Shown here: positions 17,114 through 25,233 of the stretch, in pieces
How positions within the stretch are numbered: position 1 is the stretch's first letter
Layout of the letters: each line of letters opens with the position of its first letter
Origin: Pedobacter ginsengisoli
GTDB taxonomy: Bacteria; Bacteroidota; Bacteroidia; Sphingobacteriales; Sphingobacteriaceae
Length of the DNA stretch: 64,000 nucleotides
NCBI RefSeq assembly: GCF_030244015.1
Contig: NZ_JASSYX010000001.1
Span: 1,612,001-1,676,000, forward strand
Reading direction: 5' to 3'
Program-made: the position numbers and the translations under genes
Notes under the pieces: generated by a model
What the model was told of the DNA's origin: nothing
Database searches by the model: none
The model's input: only the letters and a program-made list of their open reading frames with translations

Positions 17114-17854
17114 ATGAAACGTTTAGAAAACAAAGTAGCATTTGTAACCGGTGGCAGCAGGGGTATGGGCGCAGCCATTTCAAAAAGGCTTGCCTCAGAA
17201 GGCGCGATTGTGGTTTTAACTTATTCAAAGTCACCTGAAAAAGCAGTCGCAGTTGCAGCAGAGATTAATGCATCCGGTGGACATGCCCTCGCTGTTCAGG
17301 CAGACAGTGCAGATGCACAGGCGGTAACAGATGCAGTAAACAAAACAGTTGCAGAGTTCGGCAAAGTCGATATCGTTGTAAACAACGCCGGAATCTATAT
17401 CGGAGCTGCTTTTGAAGACCATACACTGGATGACTATGAGCAGATCATGGGTATTAATGTCCGGGCTGTTTATGCGGCATCGCTCGCAGCATCAAAGCAC
17501 ATGCCCGTCGGTGGAAGGATCATTACTATCGGCAGTAATATGGGCGATAACGCGCTGAGTGCACAGACCACCTTATATACCATGAGCAAATCAGCGCTTA
17601 GCGGTTTTACCCGTGGACTGTCCCGTGACCTTGGGCCAAAAGGCATCACAGTAAATCTCGTACAACCGGGCCCAATAAATACAGACATGAACCCGTCAGA
17701 TACGGAACTGGCAGATTTCCTGAGAAGCAGGATGGCCCTGGCTGAATATGGGACTGTAGAGGATGTAGCCGGTCTTGTTGCTTTTCTGGCAAGTGAAGAG
17801 GGTAAGTTCATTACAGGGACAGCACTCACTATCGACGGAGGCTTAAATGCTTAA
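17114..17854 (+). CDS. SDR family NAD(P)-dependent oxidoreductase
   Basis: 246 residues, classical short-chain dehydrogenase. Cofactor motif TGGSRGMG at about 10-17, NNAG near 90, catalytic Ser in TIGSNMG, and YTMSK as the YxxxK pair. The C-terminus TALTIDGGLNA is typical of FabG-like reductases. The divergent HxlR regulator and shared palindrome suggest induction by a small reactive compound, a common arrangement for HxlR-controlled reductases. Substrate cannot be read from the sequence. Confidence 0.93.
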   Translation: MKRLENKVAFVTGGSRGMGAAISKRLASEGAIVVLTYSKSPEKAVAVAAEINASGGHALAVQADSADAQAVTDAVNKTVAEFGKVDIVVNNAGIYIGAAFEDHTLDDYEQIMGINVRAVYAASLAASKHMPVGGRIITIGSNMGDNALSAQTTLYTMSKSALSGFTRGLSRDLGPKGITVNLVQPGPINTDMNPSDTELADFLRSRMALAEYGTVEDVAGLVAFLASEEGKFITGTALTIDGGLNA

Positions 17855-17876
17855 ACTATTATGTTTATTGTCCTGA

Positions 17877-17932
17877 TTTAGCAAACAGGTAAATTTTAGC
17901 AAACAGGTGAGCTTTCAAAATCACCTGTTTGC
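17877..17932. terminator. Terminator hairpin with a duplicated 5' arm
   Basis: GCAAACAGGTGA (17899-17910) pairs perfectly with TCACCTGTTTGC (17921-17932), a 12-bp stem with a 10-nt loop. A 14-bp copy TTTAGCAAACAGGT occurs twice (17877-17890 and 17895-17908), so the 3' arm could pair with either. It lies between the convergent SDR gene and a small hypothetical gene whose stop follows at 17937. T-rich flanks are weak. Confidence 0.65.
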
Positions 17933-17936
17933 CCGT

Positions 17937-18185
17937 TTAATTCAAAGTGAATATAAAATCGGTTTCTTCTGAATTGCCCACATAAAACTTAAGTGTTGTC
18001 CTGGGCGATTTGATCAATGGTGACAAAGGAGATATGATTTCAGAAAACTGAATTTTCAATACATCCATATCTGTGTCCTCTGGTACACGTATCAAAAGAT
18101 CACCGCCGCTGGCCCTGATCTTCCAGTCCTTAAACATTTCATCGCTCTGGAGCTTTTGCTTCCATTCCTGCTGGTATTTTCCCAT
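17937..18185 (-). CDS. Small hypothetical protein
   Basis: 82 residues from the ATG at 18185; a longer frame would need a TTG at 18209. The protein is mixed alpha/beta with no signal peptide or membrane segment: an acidic/basic N-terminal helix (KYQQEWKQKLQSDEMF), then strands DLLIRVPED and TTLKFYVGN and a hydrophobic end (TDFIFTLN). I recognise no family. It is convergent with the SDR gene and 165 bp from the divergent GH106 gene. Codon use and the even composition suggest a real gene. Confidence 0.6.
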   Translation of the reverse strand: MGKYQQEWKQKLQSDEMFKDWKIRASGGDLLIRVPEDTDMDVLKIQFSEIISPLSPLIKSPRTTLKFYVGNSEETDFIFTLN

Positions 18186-18299
18186 ATGCTGTTTTTCAAT
18201 GGTCTGCAATATAAAAATAGGGCTATTTTTTGAGGATTGAAATATTATTTTCTGACAACAGGCAGGTAAGTACAGGATGCTGCTTTTTTAAGTTTGTCT

Positions 18300-18316
18300 T
18301 ATATTAGTCGCACAGG
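18300..18316 (+). promoter_or_regulatory. 17-bp motif shared with the region before the epimerase gene
   Basis: TATATTAGTCGCACAGG agrees at 15 of 17 positions with TATATTAGTGGCGCAGG at 27028-27044. Each lies upstream of a sugar-enzyme operon (61 bp before the GH106 ATG region here). The first eight bases resemble a -7 box with one mismatch. Confidence 0.4.
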
Positions 18317-18376
18317 TGAAGGTAAAACTAAGGGGTTGATCCTCATCCTATGAAACCAAATATCAACGCAGAATCC

Positions 18377-21300
18377 ATGAACTTGAAAAACAGCTTAGGT
18401 TTACTTTTTTTTATTTCTTTATTTTCATCATTTTGCGCTGCACGTCAGCCTGTGCAAAAAAAACAGGTCAATGCAGTTTCATCTGTTCTGGAAGCAGGCT
18501 TCGTTCAGCCGCCGGCAAGTATTCAAACCAGTGTGTATTGGTACTGGATGTCAGATAATATTTCAAAGCAAGGCGTGATCAAAGACCTTCATGCGATGAA
18601 AAGTGTGGGCATCAACAGGGCCTTCATAGGAAATATAGGCTATGAGACCACCCCTTACGGAAAGGTTAAACTGTTTAGTGAAGAATGGTGGGACATTATG
18701 CACACTGCTTTAAAGACTGCTACAGAGCTGGATATTGAGATCGGGATCTTTAACAGTCCGGGCTGGAGCCAGTCCGGTGGTCCCTGGATCAAACCGGCCC
18801 AGGCGATGCGCTACCTGAAGTCCACTGAAACACGAGTAAAAGGACCGCAGAAACTGAACATTGCCCTCAGTAAACCCGAGGGAGATTTCCAGGATGTACG
18901 GGTGATTGCTTTTAAGGCCGCATCTGCTGACCATACCAGTATTGTTGATTTTAACCCAAAAATAAGTTCAAACATTAAGCTTAAGAGTCCTGAATATCTG
19001 ATCGACGGGAAGCAAGATACTGAGATCCGGTTGTCAGGCGGTAATCCGGTTTGTCTTGATCTGGAGGTAGCAGCAGATTTTACCGCCAGAAGTGTGGTCA
19101 TTTATCCGGCCCATCGCAGGCTGAATGCCAAAGGGGAGCTCCAGGTTAAAGATGGCGCAAGTTATAAAACGATGAAAAACTTTAATATAGACAGGGGTAA
19201 TGACAATCTGAATGTTGGATTTGACCCTTACGGGCCAGTGGCTGTCTCCATTCCTGCTACAACTGCCAGAACATTCAGGTTGGTGTTTAACGATGTGTCA
19301 GCGGATTTTGGTATCGCGGAGCTGAAAATATCTGCTGTTCCTGTCGTAGAAAACTTTACCGAAAAAACACTGGCCAAGATGTATCAGTCGCCATTGCCAT
19401 ACTGGCATGAATACCAGTGGCCTGTACAGCCTGTAGTTGACAATAAAGCGCTGGTCATTGATCCCGGAACAGTAATAGACCTTTCGGCTAAAATGAGCAA
19501 AGATGGCAGGCTGAAATGGGATGTGCCCGCTGGTGACTGGATCATTATGCGCAGCGGGATGCTGCCGACAGGTGTAAAGAACGGCCCTGCTTCTCCTGAA
19601 GGGACTGGTCTTGAAGTGGATAAAATGAGTAAACAACACGTGGCCAGCCATTTTGATTCTTTTCTGGGCGAGATCATCAAACGTATCCCGGCTGTCGACA
19701 GAAAGACCTGGAAAGTTGCCGTGCAGGACAGCTATGAAACAGGAGGACAGAACTGGACTGATGGCCTGCTGGAAAAGTTTAAAACAAATTACGGCTACGA
19801 TCCGCTTCCTTACCTCCCGGTAATGGAAGGAAAAGTAGTAGGCAGTGCCGAACAATCCGACCGCTTTCTCTGGGACTTGAGGCGCTTTATCGCAGACAGA
19901 GTGGCTTACGATTATGTGGGCGGGTTAAGAGAAATCAGTCACAAATATGGTTTACACACCTGGCTCGAAAATTATGGACACTGGGGATTTCCGGGTGAAT
20001 TCCTTCAATATGGCGGGCAGTCTGATGAGATAGGCGGCGAATTTTGGAGCGAAGGTGAACTTGGCAATATAGAAAATAGAGCTGCTTCTTCCGCTGCCCA
20101 CATTTACGGCAAGAACAAAGTGTCGGCAGAGTCTTTTACTGCAGGAGGAAAGACCTATGCCAGATATCCCTATATGATGAAGCAACGGGGTGACAGGTTC
20201 TTTACCGAAGGTATCAATAATACCTTGCTGCATGTTTACATCCAGCAGCCTACGGATGACATTATACCGGGCATCAATGCCAATTTCGGTAACGAATTTA
20301 ACCGGCACAATACCTGGTTTAGCTATCTGGATTTATTCACGAACTATTTGAAAAGAACCAATTTCATGCTGCAGCAGGGTTTGTATGTAGCCGATGTCGC
20401 CTATTTCATAGGAGAAGATGCGCCTAAGATGACCGGCATCACAGATCCTGCATTGCCGCAAGGTTACTCTTTCGATTACATCAATGCGGAGGTGATCAAA
20501 GGCAGGGTAAAAGTAAAGGATGGTAAAATGGTATTGCCTGATGGGATGAGTTACAAGCTATTGGTATTGCCTAAACTGGAAACCATGCGGCCTGAACTGC
20601 TTAGGAAAATAAAGGAGCTTGTAGCTCAGGGCGCACATATATTGGGACCTGCACCAAAGCGTTCCCCAAGTCTTGCCGCTTTTCCATCTGCTGATTCGGA
20701 AGTACAAAAAATCGCGGCTGAATTATGGGGCAGCGTAGATGGCGTGAATGTCAAATCGGGTAAATTTGGTAAGGGAACTGTAATGGCTGGCATGGATATG
20801 CAGATGGCCCTCGATGAGCTGAAGCTCATTCCCGACTTCCATATTAACGATAAGTCCCCGGTATTGTATATTCATAGAAATACTTCAGATGAGGAGATTT
20901 ATTTTATTAGTAATCAGAGTGAAACAGAAATAAATATATCTCCTTCATTCCGGGTAGTGGCCAGACAGCCCGAACTTTGGGACGCGGTGACCGGTAAAAT
21001 GCGTATGCTGCCGGAGTATACGTCTAATGGCAGTACGACTATAGTACCTTTAAAATTGGGGCCACTGGAAAGTGCATTTATTGTATTCAGAAAACCTGCA
21101 TCTTCAATTGGTGCCGGTCATGTCAATTTCCCGGCAGCAAAAATAATAAATGTGATAAACTCGCCATGGGAGGTCACTTTTGATCATGATAAAATGAGAG
21201 GGCCGAAAGAACCGGTAATTTTCAAAGAACTGATGGACTGGACCCGGCATCATGATGAACGCATCAAGTATTATTCCGGTACTGCCATCTATAAAAATAC

Positions 21301-21631
21301 CTTCCAGGCAGCCAGGGCACAGGATAATGAACGCTTATTCCTGGAACTGGGTGATGTAAAGGTCATGGCAAAAGTAAAAGTAAACGGAATTGATGTAGGT
21401 GGGGTCTGGACATATCCATGGCACGTGGACGTGACTGGTGCCCTGAAAAACGGAAATAATGAAGTAGAGATCTCGGTGGTCAGCACATGGGTAAACCGCC
21501 TGATCGGAGACAGCAAACTACCTGTTTCAGAAAGAAAAACATGGTCTGGCGACAATCCATACAAGCCAACCAGCCCGCTGGAGCCTTCCGGATTACGCGG
21601 GCAGGTAACGATTAATTCTTTAAAATATTAA
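18377..21631 (+). CDS. GH106-like alpha-L-rhamnosidase
   Basis: About 1084 residues from the ATG at 18377, which gives a compact signal peptide (MNLKNSLGLLFFISLFSSFCAA); the upstream ATG at 18350 would add 9 polar residues. The GH106 start is obvious: VYWYWMSDNISKQGVIKDLHAMKSVGINRAFIG, then IGIFNSPGWSQSGGPW. A (beta/alpha)8 core, beta-sandwich modules and a C-terminal galactose-binding-like domain (ELGDVKVMAKVKVNGIDVGGVWTYPWHVDVTGAL) follow. GH106 enzymes remove alpha-L-rhamnose from pectins such as rhamnogalacturonan and from arabinogalactan. It is the first gene of a four-gene unit with gaps of 21, 7 and 1 bp. The exact linkage cut is unknown. Confidence 0.9.
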   Translation: MNLKNSLGLLFFISLFSSFCAARQPVQKKQVNAVSSVLEAGFVQPPASIQTSVYWYWMSDNISKQGVIKDLHAMKSVGINRAFIGNIGYETTPYGKVKLFSEEWWDIMHTALKTATELDIEIGIFNSPGWSQSGGPWIKPAQAMRYLKSTETRVKGPQKLNIALSKPEGDFQDVRVIAFKAASADHTSIVDFNPKISSNIKLKSPEYLIDGKQDTEIRLSGGNPVCLDLEVAADFTARSVVIYPAHRRLNAKGELQVKDGASYKTMKNFNIDRGNDNLNVGFDPYGPVAVSIPATTARTFRLVFNDVSADFGIAELKISAVPVVENFTEKTLAKMYQSPLPYWHEYQWPVQPVVDNKALVIDPGTVIDLSAKMSKDGRLKWDVPAGDWIIMRSGMLPTGVKNGPASPEGTGLEVDKMSKQHVASHFDSFLGEIIKRIPAVDRKTWKVAVQDSYETGGQNWTDGLLEKFKTNYGYDPLPYLPVMEGKVVGSAEQSDRFLWDLRRFIADRVAYDYVGGLREISHKYGLHTWLENYGHWGFPGEFLQYGGQSDEIGGEFWSEGELGNIENRAASSAAHIYGKNKVSAESFTAGGKTYARYPYMMKQRGDRFFTEGINNTLLHVYIQQPTDDIIPGINANFGNEFNRHNTWFSYLDLFTNYLKRTNFMLQQGLYVADVAYFIGEDAPKMTGITDPALPQGYSFDYINAEVIKGRVKVKDGKMVLPDGMSYKLLVLPKLETMRPELLRKIKELVAQGAHILGPAPKRSPSLAAFPSADSEVQKIAAELWGSVDGVNVKSGKFGKGTVMAGMDMQMALDELKLIPDFHINDKSPVLYIHRNTSDEEIYFISNQSETEINISPSFRVVARQPELWDAVTGKMRMLPEYTSNGSTTIVPLKLGPLESAFIVFRKPASSIGAGHVNFPAAKIINVINSPWEVTFDHDKMRGPKEPVIFKELMDWTRHHDERIKYYSGTAIYKNTFQAARAQDNERLFLELGDVKVMAKVKVNGIDVGGVWTYPWHVDVTGALKNGNNEVEISVVSTWVNRLIGDSKLPVSERKTWSGDNPYKPTSPLEPSGLRGQVTINSLKY

Positions 21632-21652
21632 ACACCAATAGCACACACATAA

Positions 21653-23416
21653 ATGAAGCCTAAATTTTTACCATTAATTATCCTGATCTGCTGCTTTGCA
21701 CAAAAGATCAGCGCACAGCAGTTGCCACCTGTTTTTAAGGAAAAGCCAAAAGGCATGGAAGTAGACAAGCGTGCACGGGTTTACCTGAGTCCGCAGCGTG
21801 TTTTGTGGCAGTCCGATGAGTCGGGTAAATATGTCAAAGACAGTAAATACCTTTTGAAACCGGGTAACGGACAGGGCGAACTGATCAATAAGGACATGGT
21901 TACGCTGCTGAGTGACGACAAACAAAAAGGCGGGCTTATGCTCGATTTTGGTAAAGAACTGCAGGGCGGCTTACAGATCGTAACCGGTATGATGAAAAAG
22001 AATGCGCCTGTTAAGATCCGGGTGCGCTTTGGTGAATCTGCCGCTGAAACGATGTCTGAGACCGGCGGAAAGGCTACAGCGACCAATGATCACGCCATCC
22101 GTGATTTTGTGGTTGATGTACCATGGCTGGGTGTGCTGGAAATAGGGAATACAGGCTTTCGTTTTGTGCGTATAGACCTGGTCGACGACAATTCTGAATT
22201 GCTGTTAAAAGAGGTACGTGCAATATTCGTCTACAGGGATATTCCTTACCTGGGATCTTTTAAAAGCAGTGATGAACGTCTGAATAAGATCTGGGAAACC
22301 GGTGCTTATACGGTGCACCTGAACATGCAGCAATATCTATGGGATGGCATTAAACGCGACCGTCTGGTGTGGGTAGGCGATATGCATCCCGAAGTGACGA
22401 CCATCAGCAATGTATTTGGCTACAATGAAGTAGTTCCGAAAAGCCTGGACCTCATCAGGGACGCGACCCCAACCAATCAGTGGATGAACGGCATTAGCGC
22501 TTACTCGATGTGGTGGGTCATCATTCACCGTGATTTATACAGGTTCAATGGCAACCTGCAATACCTGAGGGAACAAAAAGAATACATGACCAAATTGCTG
22601 GACGTGCTGATCACCAAAATCGACGATAAGAATGGCGAAACACTGGACGGCAGGTTCCTGGACTGGCCATCCAGTGAAAATAAACCGGCTATTCATGCCG
22701 GTTTGCAGGCATTAATGGTCATTACCTTAAACGCAGGATCTGAAGTGTGCACTATATTGAAAGACAATTCATCGGCCGCAAAATATAAAGCAGTAGCCGA
22801 ACGCATGAAAAAGAATGTACCCGACATTAATGGTTCTAAACAGGCTGCAGCACTGCTGTCCCTCTCTGGTATGATCTCTGATGAAACAGCGAATAAGGTG
22901 CTTTCTGAAGGGGGCGCTAAAAACTTTTCTACTTTTTACGGCTATTACATGCTGCAGGCGATGGCTAAAGCAGGGAATTACCAGGGTGCTATAGATATCA
23001 TTAAAACGTATTGGGGTGCCATGCTGGATTTAGGGGCCACCACTTTTTGGGAAGATTTTAACATGGACTGGCTGCCCAATGCCGGCCGTATAGATGAACT
23101 GGTTCCCGAAGGCAAAAAAGACATCCACGGCGACTACGGAGCGTATTGCTATATCGGCTTCCGCCACAGTTTGTCTCATGGCTGGGCCTCCGGACCTACC
23201 TCATGGCTTACTGAACATGTACTGGGTGTTAAAGTAATTGAAGCAGGTTGCAAGACCCTTAAAATTGAACCACATCTGGGCGATCTTAAGTTTGCAGAAG
23301 GCAGTTTTCCAACTCCGTATGGAGTAGTGAAGCTCAAGCATACCAAACTGTCAAACGGGCAGGTTAAATCAGATATACAGGCACCAAAGCAGGTTAAGAT
23401 CATCAGAAACAATTAA
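21653..23416 (+). CDS. GH78-like alpha-L-rhamnosidase
   Basis: 587 residues with a signal peptide (cleavage near KISAQ, about 22). After a beta-sandwich N-terminal part, the (alpha/alpha)6 catalytic region begins with LWDGIKRDRLVWVGDMHPE, a GH78 signature that includes acidic catalytic residues, and continues with FLDWPSSE and TTFWEDF. The C-terminal short beta domain (EPHLGDLKFAEGSFPTPYGVVKLKH) is also typical. At under 600 residues it is short for GH78 and lacks several accessory modules. It is 21 bp after GH106 and 7 bp before the next gene. Alternative: a related unsaturated or non-rhamnose hydrolase of the same clan. Confidence 0.85.
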   Translation: MKPKFLPLIILICCFAQKISAQQLPPVFKEKPKGMEVDKRARVYLSPQRVLWQSDESGKYVKDSKYLLKPGNGQGELINKDMVTLLSDDKQKGGLMLDFGKELQGGLQIVTGMMKKNAPVKIRVRFGESAAETMSETGGKATATNDHAIRDFVVDVPWLGVLEIGNTGFRFVRIDLVDDNSELLLKEVRAIFVYRDIPYLGSFKSSDERLNKIWETGAYTVHLNMQQYLWDGIKRDRLVWVGDMHPEVTTISNVFGYNEVVPKSLDLIRDATPTNQWMNGISAYSMWWVIIHRDLYRFNGNLQYLREQKEYMTKLLDVLITKIDDKNGETLDGRFLDWPSSENKPAIHAGLQALMVITLNAGSEVCTILKDNSSAAKYKAVAERMKKNVPDINGSKQAAALLSLSGMISDETANKVLSEGGAKNFSTFYGYYMLQAMAKAGNYQGAIDIIKTYWGAMLDLGATTFWEDFNMDWLPNAGRIDELVPEGKKDIHGDYGAYCYIGFRHSLSHGWASGPTSWLTEHVLGVKVIEAGCKTLKIEPHLGDLKFAEGSFPTPYGVVKLKHTKLSNGQVKSDIQAPKQVKIIRNN

Positions 23417-23423
23417 AGTAGTT

Positions 23424-25232
23424 ATGAAAACGACACTGGCAGTAGCAGTGCTGTATGGCCTGGCTTGTTTTAATGTTTATGGTCAGCATCCATCCCGGCA
23501 ACTGATCTCTTCATCGGCGGCGGATACCTGGGTGGCCAAAGACGCTTTAGGCCGGCCTGTTGAGGGTGGTAACGGTAAGATCAGAAAGGATAAATATGTC
23601 GGAATCTTTTATTTTATCTGGCAGGGTGCCCACGGCTATGACAAGCACAGCGGGGGCATCGCCAGCGAGGGTGTAATGCCAAAGCAACCTTCAGATACCC
23701 TGAGTCCTTATGACATCGGTAAACTGCTGAAGGAAAATCCTCAACAACCCGGATATGGTCCGCTGCACGCTTTCCATCATTGGGGAGAACCCTATTTTGG
23801 ATATTACCTGCCCGACGATGAATGGATCATCAGGAAACACGCACAAATGCTTTCAGATGCAGGTGTTGATGTGCTGATATTAGATGTGACCAATGCGGCA
23901 ATATACCTACCGCAGGTCACCAAGATTGCTGAAACCTATAAGGCAATGCGCGGAGCAGGTATTTCGACACCTTCCATTGCTTTTATCGTGAACTCTAATC
24001 CGGCGGCAACTGTAAACCGGCTGTATGACAAGATCTACTCGAAAGGATTGTTTAAAGACCTGTGGTTTTATTGGAAGGGGAGGCCGCTATTGCTGGCTCC
24101 ATCTGAAGGTCAAAGTGATCAGGTCAGGCAATTTTTTACCATCAGGCAATCCTGGGCCTGGAGTAAAGGACAAAAGTGGTTTGGTGATGGTAAAGATAAA
24201 TGGACCTGGGTAGATCATACACCACAGTCTTTTGGCTGGCATGAATCGCCAGATAAACCCGAACAGATCAGTGTCAGTATTGCCGAACATCCGATGTCCA
24301 ATATCGGTCGCAGCTTTCATGACGGAAAGGAACCTGAAGTGAAGCGTTCCGGTGAGGGTCTGTATTTTGCAGAACAATGGAAGCGGGCCCTGGCAGTTGA
24401 TCCTGAATTTGTATTCATCACTGGCTGGAACGAGTGGGTGGCCATGCGCTTTGATGATGGTGCCGCCAGTCATTTCCTTGGCAAAAAAATCAAAAAGGGG
24501 GAAACTTACTTTGTCGATCTGTATAATGAAGAATATAGCAGGGACGCAGAACCAATGAAAGGTGGTTTTAATGACAACTATTATTACCAGATGGTCAGCA
24601 ACATCCGGAAGTTTAAGGGAAGCCGGCCGGCGCCGGTATATACCGAAATTAACACAATCAAAATAGATGGAAGTTTCAAAGACTGGACACCTGTTAAAGT
24701 TGTTTTTACCGATGATAAAGGAGACACATTTCACCGTAAGCATGCAGGATGGGGCAAATACAAAGAATACCTCAATAACACCGGGCGAAATGACATCGTA
24801 GAGGCAAAAGTTGCGACAGACAAAAACTACATCTCTTTTTACATTAAAACTGCTTCAGCCATTACCGCCTGGGATTCTCCGGATTGGATGCGTTTGTTTA
24901 TTGGCATCAGCGGAGCGGACAAGCCTGGTTGGGAGGGGTTTCAATTTATGGCCAATCAAAAACCAAAAAATTCTGCTGCCACTTCATTGCTGATCAGCAA
25001 TGAGGGCTGGAACTGGAAATCATCAAAGGATGTAAAATATGCGGTATCGGGCAATGAAATGGAAATAAAACTACCCAGAAAGGCTTTGGGCCTGACCGCT
25101 AAGAGTTTTTCCCTGGATTTTAAATGGGCTGACAATACACCTGGTGATGGTGATGTCATGCACTTTTTGGATAAAGGCGATTCTGCGCCAAACGGGAGGT
25201 TTAAGTACAGGTACATTTTCAAGGGAAAATAA
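23424..25232 (+). CDS. GH71/99-like exported protein with CBM9-like domain (copy 1)
   Basis: 602 residues with signal peptide (about 1-20). The N-terminal TIM-barrel part shows VGIFYFIWQG, a GYYLPDDEWIIRKHAQMLSDAGVDVLILDVTN block and FITGWNEWVAMR, which resembles the GH71/GH99 group (endo-alpha-glucanases and endo-alpha-mannosidases). Residues about 405-602 are a CBM9-like sugar-binding domain (IDGSFKDW...GRNDIVEAKV...WMRLFIGI...GWEGFQFM). The following gene encodes the same architecture. Its role in rhamnose-rich glycan breakdown is only inferred from the operon; activity could be on another part of the same polymer. Confidence 0.8.
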   Translation: MKTTLAVAVLYGLACFNVYGQHPSRQLISSSAADTWVAKDALGRPVEGGNGKIRKDKYVGIFYFIWQGAHGYDKHSGGIASEGVMPKQPSDTLSPYDIGKLLKENPQQPGYGPLHAFHHWGEPYFGYYLPDDEWIIRKHAQMLSDAGVDVLILDVTNAAIYLPQVTKIAETYKAMRGAGISTPSIAFIVNSNPAATVNRLYDKIYSKGLFKDLWFYWKGRPLLLAPSEGQSDQVRQFFTIRQSWAWSKGQKWFGDGKDKWTWVDHTPQSFGWHESPDKPEQISVSIAEHPMSNIGRSFHDGKEPEVKRSGEGLYFAEQWKRALAVDPEFVFITGWNEWVAMRFDDGAASHFLGKKIKKGETYFVDLYNEEYSRDAEPMKGGFNDNYYYQMVSNIRKFKGSRPAPVYTEINTIKIDGSFKDWTPVKVVFTDDKGDTFHRKHAGWGKYKEYLNNTGRNDIVEAKVATDKNYISFYIKTASAITAWDSPDWMRLFIGISGADKPGWEGFQFMANQKPKNSAATSLLISNEGWNWKSSKDVKYAVSGNEMEIKLPRKALGLTAKSFSLDFKWADNTPGDGDVMHFLDKGDSAPNGRFKYRYIFKGK

Positions 25233-25233
25233 G

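Noticed and set aside
18186..18209. TTG start for the small hypothetical at 17937
   Set aside because: An in-frame ATG at 18185 gives a normal start; the TTG adds only eight residues with no support.
24087..24743. Antisense ORF of 218 codons in the first GH71/99-like gene
   Set aside because: Shadow frame of a clear signal-peptide-bearing CDS on the opposite strand; no promoter or homology-like motif.
25144..25233. 30-residue N-terminal extension of the second GH71/99-like protein
   Set aside because: It overlaps the previous gene and would bury the signal peptide; ATG at 25234 is better.
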